Assembly: GCF_900113225.1 (NCBI RefSeq)
Contig: NZ_FOZE01000002.1
Location: 1,612,001-1,676,000 of the forward strand
Origin: Mitsuaria sp. PDC51
GTDB taxonomy: Bacteria > Pseudomonadota > Gammaproteobacteria > Burkholderiales > Burkholderiaceae_C
DNA length: 64,000 nt
Direction: 5' to 3'
A program made the position numbers and the translations under genes. This document shows positions 50,073 through 58,060 of the stretch, one piece after another. The first letter of the stretch is position 1. Every line of letters starts with the position of its first letter. The notes beneath the pieces were generated by a model. It ran no database searches, was not told the DNA's origin, and saw only the letters and a program-made list of their open reading frames with translations.

Positions 50073-52445
50073 ATGGCACATCAGGAACACGATCACCGTC
50101 CCGCCGCGCCCGAGCCCGCGCCGGCGTCCTGCGGCGGCTGCTGCGGTCACCCGGCGGCGCCCGCGCCCGCCCGCGAGATCCGTGAGGACCGCGGTCACGG
50201 ACACGGTGACGGACACGCGCACGCGCATGACCACGGCCACGACCACGACCACGACCACGACCACGGCGACGTGGCCGTCGAGCGCGCGCCGCGGGTCTCG
50301 GCCGAGGCCCTGGCCGGGACGACGCGGCAGCGCTACTTCATCGCCGGCATGGATTGCCCGACCGAGGAGGGCCTGCTGCGCAAGCAGCTGCAGGGCAAGG
50401 ACGGCGTGGTCGCCCTGGAGTTCGACCTGATCAATCGCCTGCTCGACGTCCATCACCGCCTGCCCGACGACGCCCCGCTGCGCGCCGCGATCTCGGCCGC
50501 CGGAATGAGCGCCGAGGCCGTCGACACCGCCGCCGCGCCGCCCGCGCCGCCGCCGGCGATCTCGACCGGCCTGCGCTGGCGCATGGCGCTGGCGGGCGTG
50601 GCCGCGATCGCCGCGGAGTCGCTGGCCTTCGCCGGCTTCGACGAATCCGGTCCGCTGGTGATCGCGCTGGCGGTGGCGACCATGCTGCTCGGCGGCCTGC
50701 CGACGCTGCGCAAGGGCTGGATCGCGCTCAAGAGCGTGACGCTCAACATCCACCTGCTGATGAGCCTGGCGGTGATCGGCGCCATCGTGCTCGGCCAGTG
50801 GCCGGAGGCGGCGATGGTGGTGTGGCTGTTCGGCCTGTCCGAGATGATGGAGAGCCTCAGCCTGGCCCGCGCCCGCGATGCGATCCGCGCGCTGACGCAA
50901 CTGGCGCCGGAGACCGCGCAGGTCCAGGGCGAGGACGGACGCTGGACCACCGTCCCGGCGGCGCAGGTGGCGATCGGCGCGCGGGTGCGCGTGCCGCCGG
51001 GCGAGCGGGTGCCGCTGGACGGCCGGCTGCTCAGCGGCCGCTCCAGCCTGAACGAGGCCGCGCTGACCGGCGAGGCCATGCCCGTCGACAAGGCCCCCGG
51101 CGACACGCTGCTGGCCGGCAGCATCAACGGCGACGGCCTGCTGGAGATGGCGGTGACGGCGGACAAGGGCCACACGCTGCTCGACCGCATGGCCGCGGCC
51201 GTGCAGCAGGCGCAGTCGCAGCGCGCGCCGACGCAGGCCTTCATCGACCGCTTCGCCCGTGTCTACACCCCGGCGGTGGTGCTGGTGGCGGTCGCGCTGG
51301 CGGTGCTGCCGCCGCTGCTGGGGCTGGGCGCCTGGGGCGACTGGATCTACAAGGGCCTGGTGCTGCTGGTGATCGCCTGCCCGTGCGCGCTGGTGATCTC
51401 GACGCCGGTCACCGTGGTCAGCGGCCTGGCCGCGGCCGCCCGGCGCGGGATCCTGATCAAGGGCGGGCTGTACCTCGAGCGCGCCCGGCAGTTGAAGACC
51501 CTGGCCTTCGACAAGACCGGCACGCTGACCGAAGGCCGGCCGCAGCTGGCGGCGGTGCAGCCGCTGTACCCGTCGGTGAGCGTCGACCAGGCGCTGCATC
51601 TCGCCGCGCGGCTGGACGCCGGCAGCGCGCATCCGCTGGCGCAGGCCATTGTCGCGGCCCATGCGCAGCGGCTGGGCACGGCGCTGGAGCCGGTCGAGCA
51701 TCTGCGCAACCTGCCCGGCCTGGGCCTGACCGCGCAGCTGGAAGGTCAGGACTTTGCCCTCGGCAACGAGCGGCTGGCCGAGCAGCGCGGCGCCGTCGAC
51801 GACGAGGCGCGATCGGCGGCCCGTTCGCTGCAGGCGCAGGGCCACACGCTGGTCTGGCTGATGCGCGGCCCGCAGACGCTGGCGCTGCTGGCGCTGTCGG
51901 ACACGCCACGGCCCGAGGCCGCCGAGGTGCTGCGCACGCTGCGCGCTCGCGGCCTGGCGCTGACGATGCTCAGCGGTGACCAGCGTGCCAGCGCGGTGGC
52001 GATGGCGGGCCGGCTCGGCCTGCCGGAGGACGCGGTGCGCGCGCCGCTGCTGCCGCAGGACAAGCTCGACGCGATCGCGCGGATGGCCGATGAACAGGGG
52101 CCGGTCGCGATGATCGGCGACGGCGTCAACGACGCGCCGGCGCTCGCGCGTGCGGACATCGCCATCGCCATGGGCGCCGCCGGCAGCGCGACCGCGCTGG
52201 AGACGGCCGACATCGCGCTGATGCAGGACGATTTGCGCAAGCTGCCGGAGCTGATCGGCCTGTCCGAGCGGGTGGCGACCGTGCTCAAGCAGAACATCGT
52301 CGTGGCGCTGGGCTTGAAGGCGATCGTGGCGGCGCTCACGCTGGCGGGCATCGGCTCGTTGTGGCTGGCGGTGCTGGCCGACGCGGGCGCGAGCCTGCTG
52401 GTGGTGCTCAACGGCCTGCGTCTGCTGCGCGAGGAGCGCCCCTGA
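50073..52445 (+). CDS. cadA: Zn/Cd/Pb P-type ATPase (CadA/ZntA-like) with His-rich N-terminus
   Basis: This 790-residue P1B-type pump exports divalent soft metals. The N-terminus carries SCGGCCGHP (about 19-27) and a run of alternating His/Asp/Gly (about 40-66), then an HMA domain with GMDCPTEEG (about 92-100). The CPC metal-site motif is at 436-438, phosphorylation Asp480 lies in DKTGTLT, with TGEAMPV, HPLAQAI and GDGVNDAPALA present. CPC and the DCPTEE HMA fit Zn/Cd/Pb specificity. The promoter is the divergent MerR site; ATG 50073 starts right after the operator. Confidence 0.94.
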   Translation: MAHQEHDHRPAAPEPAPASCGGCCGHPAAPAPAREIREDRGHGHGDGHAHAHDHGHDHDHDHDHGDVAVERAPRVSAEALAGTTRQRYFIAGMDCPTEEGLLRKQLQGKDGVVALEFDLINRLLDVHHRLPDDAPLRAAISAAGMSAEAVDTAAAPPAPPPAISTGLRWRMALAGVAAIAAESLAFAGFDESGPLVIALAVATMLLGGLPTLRKGWIALKSVTLNIHLLMSLAVIGAIVLGQWPEAAMVVWLFGLSEMMESLSLARARDAIRALTQLAPETAQVQGEDGRWTTVPAAQVAIGARVRVPPGERVPLDGRLLSGRSSLNEAALTGEAMPVDKAPGDTLLAGSINGDGLLEMAVTADKGHTLLDRMAAAVQQAQSQRAPTQAFIDRFARVYTPAVVLVAVALAVLPPLLGLGAWGDWIYKGLVLLVIACPCALVISTPVTVVSGLAAAARRGILIKGGLYLERARQLKTLAFDKTGTLTEGRPQLAAVQPLYPSVSVDQALHLAARLDAGSAHPLAQAIVAAHAQRLGTALEPVEHLRNLPGLGLTAQLEGQDFALGNERLAEQRGAVDDEARSAARSLQAQGHTLVWLMRGPQTLALLALSDTPRPEAAEVLRTLRARGLALTMLSGDQRASAVAMAGRLGLPEDAVRAPLLPQDKLDAIARMADEQGPVAMIGDGVNDAPALARADIAIAMGAAGSATALETADIALMQDDLRKLPELIGLSERVATVLKQNIVVALGLKAIVAALTLAGIGSLWLAVLADAGASLLVVLNGLRLLREERP

Positions 52446-52511
52446 GCCGTCGACGCGGCGTGAACCGGCCATGGACGCCGTGCGAGGGCGCTGGAAAAGG
52501 TCCGCGCGACC

Positions 52512-52525
52512 TAGGGTGAGCCCTA
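52512..52525. promoter_or_regulatory. TAGGG-TGAG-CCCTA dyad upstream of the POT gene
   Basis: A 5-bp-arm dyad sharing the AGGGT-N2-RCCCT core with the dyad at 39184. A TTGACG follows at about 52540. It lies about 190 bases before the transporter start. Confidence 0.3.
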
Positions 52526-52659
52526 ATCCCGAGGCGGCGGTTGACGCTGACCTTTCGCTGACAATGGCGCGCCTGCCGCTGGCGGGCCCCAAGGGATCGA
52601 CCGGTCCGGGGCCTGGACCAGCGGCAAACGCGTTCTGATCCCTGGAACGCGGTTTCCCG

Positions 52660-52679
52660 TGACCCGGAGCGCCGGGTCA
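52660..52679 (+). promoter_or_regulatory. 8-bp hairpin in the POT gene leader
   Basis: TGACCCGG-AGCG-CCGGGTCA is a perfect 8-bp-arm stem with a tetraloop, 33 bases before the TTG start. It could influence translation of the transporter or mRNA stability. If the upstream GTG at 52659 were the real start, it would be coding. Confidence 0.4.
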
Positions 52680-52712
52680 TCGATCCCTCAGCGATCCATC
52701 ACGGAGCGTCGT

Positions 52713-54254
52713 TTGAACACAATTCAAACTCCCGGAGCGCGGCAGACCATCCTCGGCCAGCCCAACAGCCTGTTCGTCCTGTTCTTCACCGAGATGTGGG
52801 AACGGTTCTCCTACTACGGCATGCGGGCGCTGCTCGTGCTGTACCTGATCTCGGCCACGACCAAGGGCGGCTGGGGCTGGACCCGCGAGGAAGCCACCAG
52901 CCTCTACGGCTGGTACACGATGCTGGTCTACCTGACGCCCATCATCGGCGGCTACATCGCGGACCGGATGCTGGGCACGCGGCGCTCGGTGGTGCTGGGC
53001 GGCTTCATCATCGCGGCCGGCCACATCGCGCTGTTCTTCGACACCAAGGCGACCTTCTACGTCGGCCTGGGGCTGGTGATCCTGGGCACGGGCCTGTTCA
53101 AGCCGAACATCTCGGCGATCGTGGGCCAGCTGTACTCGAAGGACAACGAGGGCCAGCGCGACGGCGGCTACACGCTGTTCTACATGGGCGTGAACGCGGG
53201 CGCGTTCTTCGGCATCTCGCTGTGCGGCTACATCGGCGAGAAGATCGGCTGGCACTACGGCTTCGGCCTGGCGGCGATCTTCATGATCCTGGGCGCGCTG
53301 CAGTTCTGGTTCGGCCAGGGCATCTTCGGCGACATCGGCGGCGCGCCGAGCAAGGACGCGCCGATGGTGGACGCGAGCGAGCCGCTGGACGACACGCCGG
53401 CGCACATCGTGCGTGACCGCCTGATCGCGATCGGCGTGTTCTCGTTCTTCACGATCTTCTTCTGGTTCGCCTTCGAGCAGGCCGGCGGGTCGATGACCAT
53501 CTTCGCGGCGGACTACACCGACCGCGCGCTGGTGGGCACCAGCGGGCTGGTGTTCAAGATCGTCAATTCGCTGATGACGCTGATCCCGGTGGCGATCCTG
53601 AGCTGGCTGCTGGTCAAGCTCTCCCGCAGCACCGAGGGCAAGTACGCGCTGTCCAACGGCCTGCTGGTGGTGGCGCTGGCGCTGATCTGGGGCTTGTCGC
53701 TGTGGATGCTGGGGCGTGAGTTCCAGATGGAGCAATCGGAGATTCCGGCCACCTGGTTCGGGGTGCTGAACTCCTTCTTCCTGGTGATCCTGGCGCCGAT
53801 GTTCAGCAAGATGTGGGAGCGTCACTGGAACCCGAGCGGTCCGGTGAAGTTCGGTGTCGGCCTGGTGCTGCTGGGCCTGGGCTTCGCGGCGCTGTCGTAT
53901 GGCGCGTCGGGCATTCCGGCGGGCGCCAAGACGGCGCAGGTCAGCATGATCTTCCTGACGCTGGCCTACCTGCTGCACACGATGGGCGAGTTGTGCCTGT
54001 CGCCGGTGGGGCTGTCCTACATCTCGAAGCTGGCGCCGGCACGGCTGCTGGGCCTGATGTTCGGCGTCTGGTTCGTCAATGCGGCGATCGCCAACAAGAT
54101 CGCGGGCGCCACGGGCTCCTACATCGACGCGATCTCGTCGACCTATTCGATGTCCACCTTCTTCCTGATCTTCACCATCATCCCGGCCGCCGCCGGCGTG
54201 CTGCTGATGCTGCTCAGCCCGTGGATGAAGAAGCTGATGCACGGGGTGCATTGA
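52713..54254 (+). CDS. POT family proton-dependent peptide transporter
   Basis: This 513-residue MFS carrier takes up di- and tripeptides. The signature FTEMWERFSYYGMRALLVLYL (helix 1, ExxERF) is intact, as are GGYIADRMLGTRRSV, GLFKPNISAIVGQLY and FYMGVNAGAFFGISLCGYIGEK (PTR2 region). TTG 52713 is preferred, since GGAG lies 6 bases upstream and the ExxERF distance is normal; GTG 52659 would add 18 residues. It is monocistronic with a strong terminator 41 bases after the stop. Confidence 0.92.
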   Translation: MNTIQTPGARQTILGQPNSLFVLFFTEMWERFSYYGMRALLVLYLISATTKGGWGWTREEATSLYGWYTMLVYLTPIIGGYIADRMLGTRRSVVLGGFIIAAGHIALFFDTKATFYVGLGLVILGTGLFKPNISAIVGQLYSKDNEGQRDGGYTLFYMGVNAGAFFGISLCGYIGEKIGWHYGFGLAAIFMILGALQFWFGQGIFGDIGGAPSKDAPMVDASEPLDDTPAHIVRDRLIAIGVFSFFTIFFWFAFEQAGGSMTIFAADYTDRALVGTSGLVFKIVNSLMTLIPVAILSWLLVKLSRSTEGKYALSNGLLVVALALIWGLSLWMLGREFQMEQSEIPATWFGVLNSFFLVILAPMFSKMWERHWNPSGPVKFGVGLVLLGLGFAALSYGASGIPAGAKTAQVSMIFLTLAYLLHTMGELCLSPVGLSYISKLAPARLLGLMFGVWFVNAAIANKIAGATGSYIDAISSTYSMSTFFLIFTIIPAAAGVLLMLLSPWMKKLMHGVH

Positions 54255-54295
54255 GCGCGACCCTTGCGAACCCGGATGGGTTCGCCCCCTCGAAG

Positions 54296-54319
54296 AACCC
54301 GGGCTTGCCCGGGTTTTTT
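54296..54319 (+). terminator. Terminator of the POT gene
   Basis: AACCCGGGC and GCCCGGGTT (54296-54304, 54307-54315) form a strong stem, with T at 54314-54319. Its end touches the stop codon (54318-54320) of the convergent unknown gene. Confidence 0.85.
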
Positions 54320-55022
54320 ATTGAAGGCGGTCCATTCCTTGGGAGAGAGCCGCGGCGAGTTCTTGCTGGATGACGCGGACGTTGCGGAGGTCTTCCTCGT
54401 TCAGCAGCGCCCTGACCTCGCCTGCACATTGGTCCCAGTACTCGTTGCCTTCGGGGGCGGCAAGGGCGACCACCTGCAGATAGGCATAGGAACGAGGTAA
54501 GTCCTTGGCCACCTGCTCGCCGGACTGCAACTTCATGGCGAGTGCTTGCAACGCCTCCAAAGAGCCCGCGCGAACCGCGAGCTCCAAACCCTTCATCGCG
54601 TCTTCGATCAACGCGGGGCGTCGCGGGTCGCCGTCGGGAAGTCGATCCGCGGTATTCAGCGCAGCGAAAGCTGCAATCCAATAACCGCCTCGAGCGGCGA
54701 TCCGCATCCAGTTTTCCTTGTGTTCCGGGGTCCAGTTCTTCGGGGCCATGGCATCCTGCTGGTCGAAGCTGGGAATCACTGCCCAAGGCCCACGACGCTC
54801 GGTGGATTGAGCGAACGAATACATCGTGTATGCGGCCGTGGCATCGCCTTCGCTGCTTTGCGTGATGAGCGCTTCCAGAAACGGGGCCGCCGCAAATGGA
54901 TCCTCCAAACGGACACGCCGCTCGTGTGCTGCCTCCGATTCAAAGCCGATCCAATCGGCCCAAGGAGCTGCGTATTCCGAAGTCCGGACGTCGGTCGCGG
55001 TAGAAATCTTCCGATTGGCCAT
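54318..55022 (-). CDS. Unknown protein, shortened paralog of the gene at 55572
   Basis: The 234-residue protein is unfamiliar. It is clearly related to the next minus-strand gene: both have a DPF(A/T)A block, a helical middle, and a C-terminal region around DLPRSYAYLQVVALA compared with DLRKSFAYLQVAAAA. Homology starts only about residue 20, so the N-terminal membrane anchor present in the paralog is missing. It may be cytoplasmic or truncated at its 5' end. ATG 55022 has no SD; the frame stays open to ATG 55229, but that would overlap a plus-strand gene. Base composition is lower in GC than its neighbours, suggesting acquisition. Confidence 0.6.
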   Translation of the reverse strand: MANRKISTATDVRTSEYAAPWADWIGFESEAAHERRVRLEDPFAAAPFLEALITQSSEGDATAAYTMYSFAQSTERRGPWAVIPSFDQQDAMAPKNWTPEHKENWMRIAARGGYWIAAFAALNTADRLPDGDPRRPALIEDAMKGLELAVRAGSLEALQALAMKLQSGEQVAKDLPRSYAYLQVVALAAPEGNEYWDQCAGEVRALLNEEDLRNVRVIQQELAAALSQGMDRLQ

Positions 55023-55198
55023 GTAGCGATTTTGGAGGCGGTAACACTGACTTATCTCAGTGGGCAAATTGACCAATGAAAGTAATGGTTCTCGCGTCGG
55101 CCTCCCGGTAGAACGAGAAGTGCGAGCCAGTATCTGAACCAGCCAGCCAATGGCCGTTTCAACGGTCCCTCCCTCTTGCAACCGAAGGAGATACTGGC

Positions 55199-55555
55199 TT
55201 GTTCGCCTTTCATCATTCCCGCGCCGCATTCAATTCGCTGATCCTGCTCCTGGGAAGCGAGCATGCGTTCGGCCAAAGCCCTCGTCTCGAGCCGGCATGC
55301 CACGAAGAGCGCTTGGCGATGGATTCCATCAAGGCCGAAATTCTCGCGTATCAACTAGGAGCAACTTCAGAAGTTCCTGGCAGTGAAATCATGGCCGTGT
55401 CCTATTGGGGGCACATTGGAGGAAGCACGAGACAAGCGAAATCTATCGCACGGCGAAGTATCTTTGGCCACTCGGGCAAGTTTACGCAATCAGGAAGAGG
55501 GTGGAAATTCACTTCATGGGCCGCGGCGATGCGCTCAGAGTCACCCTCGCTTTGA
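55199..55555 (+). CDS. Small hypothetical protein on the plus strand of a low-GC island
   Basis: TTG 55199 to TGA 55555 encodes 118 residues. GAAGGAG lies 8 bases upstream, the best SD of this region, and a strong hairpin follows 6 bases after the stop. A weak signal peptide may be present (FNSLILLLGSEHAFGQ). I recognise no family. The C-terminal third has an unlikely composition in this frame, while the frame starting at 55405 reads a better beta-rich sequence, so a frameshift or decayed gene is possible. The gene lies between two minus-strand paralogs. Confidence 0.42.
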   Translation: MFAFHHSRAAFNSLILLLGSEHAFGQSPRLEPACHEERLAMDSIKAEILAYQLGATSEVPGSEIMAVSYWGHIGGSTRQAKSIARRSIFGHSGKFTQSGRGWKFTSWAAAMRSESPSL

Positions 55556-55560
55556 CATTC

Positions 55561-55591
55561 CAAGGCCCGCGTCAGCGGGCCTTGTTGCTTT
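55561..55591 (+). terminator. Hairpin after the small plus-strand gene, overlapping the end of the paralog
   Basis: A perfect 10-bp stem (55561-55570, 55575-55584) with loop GTCA is followed by a T-rich tail (TTGCTTT). The minus-strand paralog's stop codon lies in the loop. Confidence 0.6.
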
Positions 55592-56468
55592 CGAGCGCTT
55601 TCGCCAGACGCTCCTGCATGGAACGCGCGAACTCGATGTCGATAGGGCGGAGGCCGGGCCGAATCTTCTCGGCCTGCTCTGAGAGGAATGAGTCCCCGGT
55701 CGCCGCCGCTGCGACCTGCAGGTAGGCAAAGGACTTTCGCAGGTCCTGCTGCACCAGTCTTCCGTCGGAATGCACCCGTGCCAGGGCCAGGATGCACTCG
55801 AGGCAACCGCGCCTGGCCGCATAGTCCAACGACAACACCGCATCCGAGATCGTGTCCGCGCGATGCGGATCCGAGGCGGCCATGAACTCGGCCTCCTGGA
55901 GCATGCTCATCGGCGGGGACGGGTCCCCGCTGAACACGGCCTGCCGCCGCCAAGCCCGCCGCTGTTCCCTGGTCCAGCTCTTCGGGACAGAGCAATCAAG
56001 CCGCACATATCCAGGCGGTAGCTGGGCGTCGCCACGATGGGCATCACAGTATTCGGCCAGGTCATGCAGCCGCAGCGCCGCTTCAGGCTCTTGCCTCGAC
56101 GCGCGCTCCAGGAGGTCGCGCAGGTTGTCGACGGCGGTGAAGGGATCGCTTCGCAGTTGCCTGGCCCCTCGTTGGTCGTCCGTCTCGAGCTGCAGGAGTT
56201 GCGGCCATGCGGCGGGGAACTCGATGCTCGTCGCGGAGGGGCCGCTCGCGGCCGACACCGGCCGCGCCGTTGACGTCGGCGGCAATTTGGCGACCCTCGG
56301 CGCCGCAGAGGGCGCGACGCTGCTCGCTACGAGATCTGGGATCTTCACGCTTGCGCTGATGACGCGTTCTTCCTGGTCCAGCCAAGCCCAACCGAGTGCC
56401 CCTGTCAGCAAGGCGACCACCACGCCGGCCGTCGTCTTCGCGAGCGCCCATCTTTTCGTTTGCGTCAT
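55572..56468 (-). CDS. Membrane-anchored unknown protein, paralog of the gene at 54318
   Basis: This 298-residue protein has an N-terminal anchor or signal helix (about 11-30, TTAGVVVALLTGALGWAWL), a Ser/Pro/Ala-rich linker to 75, then a helical domain whose C-terminal 130 residues match the gene at 54318 (ALARVHSDGRLVQQDLRKSFAYLQVA region). Four Cys (two in GCLEC) are present only in this copy. No Pfam-style domain is recognised; Sel1-like repeats are possible but not clear. GAAGGAAG precedes ATG 56468. It should be periplasmic or membrane-tethered. Confidence 0.65.
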   Translation of the reverse strand: MTQTKRWALAKTTAGVVVALLTGALGWAWLDQEERVISASVKIPDLVASSVAPSAAPRVAKLPPTSTARPVSAASGPSATSIEFPAAWPQLLQLETDDQRGARQLRSDPFTAVDNLRDLLERASRQEPEAALRLHDLAEYCDAHRGDAQLPPGYVRLDCSVPKSWTREQRRAWRRQAVFSGDPSPPMSMLQEAEFMAASDPHRADTISDAVLSLDYAARRGCLECILALARVHSDGRLVQQDLRKSFAYLQVAAAATGDSFLSEQAEKIRPGLRPIDIEFARSMQERLAKALESNKAR

Positions 56469-56768
56469 TTGCTTCCTTCGTTCAGCCGTCGTATTCGACC
56501 GCACCAGTCGGTGACGCGTTCTCCCGGTTCGAACTCGCCCCAAAAAGCCGCACCCGCTTCGAACACGCCGCGCTTCAATCCCTAGCAGGCGCGCTCCTCC
56601 TTCGGGCGTCTCGACTGGCCGTTTTCAGAGGGAGTCCGGCGTCCTTGCCTAATCCTCCTGACGTTTTCCGGCATCCGGCCCAACGAGACTTGCGCACAAC
56701 CTTGCCCAGGCAGTCAATGTCGTCCTGACAAGGCCTGAGCTTCAGGGACAGGTATTGCCCTCGGCACT

Positions 56769-56796
56769 TTGCGGTCATTCACCGACCGCTTACATT
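56769..56796 (+). promoter_or_regulatory. Candidate promoter and operator of the RND pump operon
   Basis: TTGCGG (56769-56774) and TACATT (56791-56796) are 16 bases apart. A GCGGTC-N7-GACCGC dyad (56771-56776, 56784-56789) overlaps the -35 and spacer, as a repressor operator would. The 380-base gap 56469-56848 has no gene. Confidence 0.4.
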
Positions 56797-56848
56797 CCGC
56801 CGCACGCTGCGGTGCAACAGATGCCGCGGGCGTTTTCGGGAGTGATGC

Positions 56849-58042
56849 ATGGTCGGACCGTCTTTCCATCGCAATGCCGTCGCTGGCGCCTTCGTGGCGC
56901 TGCTGCTGACCGCCTGCGGACAACAACAGGATCAACAACAACAGCATGGCGGCCCCCCGCCCGTGACGGTCGCCCCGGCGATCGCGCGCGAAGTCCAGGA
57001 CTTCGATGAATTCACCGCGCGCCTGGAAGCGCCCGACACCGTGGAGATCCGCGCCCGCGTCGCCGGCACGCTCGACAAGGTGCACTTCCGCGAGGGCCAG
57101 GTGGTCAAGAAGGGCGACCCGCTCTTCACCATCGACCCCCGCCCCTTCCAGGCCGAGGTCGCCCGCGCCGAGGCCCAGCTCGCCGCCGCGCGCACCGCCG
57201 CCGAGCTGTCCAAGTCGGACCTCGGCCGCGCCGAGAAGCTGGTCTCGATCCAGGGCGTCAGCCAGCAGGAGATCGACCAGCTCAAGGCCGCCGTCCGCAA
57301 CAACGACGCCAACATCCGCGCCGCCGAAGCCGCGGTGACCCAGGCCCGGCTGAACCTGGAGTTCACCCAGGTCCGCGCCCCGGTCACCGGCCGCAGCTCG
57401 CGCGCCAACGTCACGCCCGGCAACCTGGTCAACGTGGGTGAGCCCGTGCTCACGACCGTCGTCTCCAGCGACAAGGTCTATGCCTACTTCGACGCCAGCG
57501 AGGCGACCTTCCTGAAGTACGCCGCCGCCGCCCGCGCCGGTGGCGCCAAGCGCGAGCAGGCCAGCAAGGTCCACCTCGGCCTGGCCAACGAGCAGGGCTA
57601 CCCGCACGAGGGCCGCATGGACTTCGTCGACAACCGCCTGAACCCGGCCACCGCCACCATCCGCGGCCGCGCCGTCTTCGACAACAAGGACGGCGCCTTC
57701 ACGCCGGGCCTGTTCGCCCGCGTCAAGCTCGAAGGCACCGGCAGCTACACCGCCACGCTGATCCCCGAGCGCGCCATCGGCACCGACCAGGCCAACAAGG
57801 TCGTGATGGTGGTGGGCGCCAACAACATCGTGGCGCCCCGGCCGGTGGTCGTCGGCGCCCAGTTCGACGGCTACCGCGCGGTGCAGGGCGTCAAGCCCGG
57901 CGAGCTGGTGATCGTCGACGGCCTCCAGCATGCGATGCCCGGCGCGCCGGTCACGCCGCAGCAGGCCAAGCTCGACGACAAGGGCCGCGCGGTCGCCCCG
58001 CCGCAAGGCGCCGCTCCCGCCGCCCCGGCCGCGTCGAAGTAA
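56849..58042 (+). CDS. RND efflux periplasmic adaptor lipoprotein
   Basis: This 397-residue membrane-fusion protein has lipobox LLLTAC with lipid-modified Cys23. It has a hybrid-motif (biotinyl-lipoyl-like) core (DTVEIRARVAGTLDKVHFREGQVVKKGDPL), an alpha-hairpin (about 95-165) and a beta-barrel with VRAPVTGRSSRANVTPGNLV. Gln-rich residues 24-32 form a tether. It bridges the inner-membrane pump and the outer-membrane channel. The Pro/Ala-rich C-terminus is longer than usual. It is first gene of a three-gene pump operon, 18 bases before the RND gene. Confidence 0.93.
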   Translation: MVGPSFHRNAVAGAFVALLLTACGQQQDQQQQHGGPPPVTVAPAIAREVQDFDEFTARLEAPDTVEIRARVAGTLDKVHFREGQVVKKGDPLFTIDPRPFQAEVARAEAQLAAARTAAELSKSDLGRAEKLVSIQGVSQQEIDQLKAAVRNNDANIRAAEAAVTQARLNLEFTQVRAPVTGRSSRANVTPGNLVNVGEPVLTTVVSSDKVYAYFDASEATFLKYAAAARAGGAKREQASKVHLGLANEQGYPHEGRMDFVDNRLNPATATIRGRAVFDNKDGAFTPGLFARVKLEGTGSYTATLIPERAIGTDQANKVVMVVGANNIVAPRPVVVGAQFDGYRAVQGVKPGELVIVDGLQHAMPGAPVTPQQAKLDDKGRAVAPPQGAAPAAPAASK

Positions 58043-58060
58043 CCCGGCGCGAGGTCGTTC

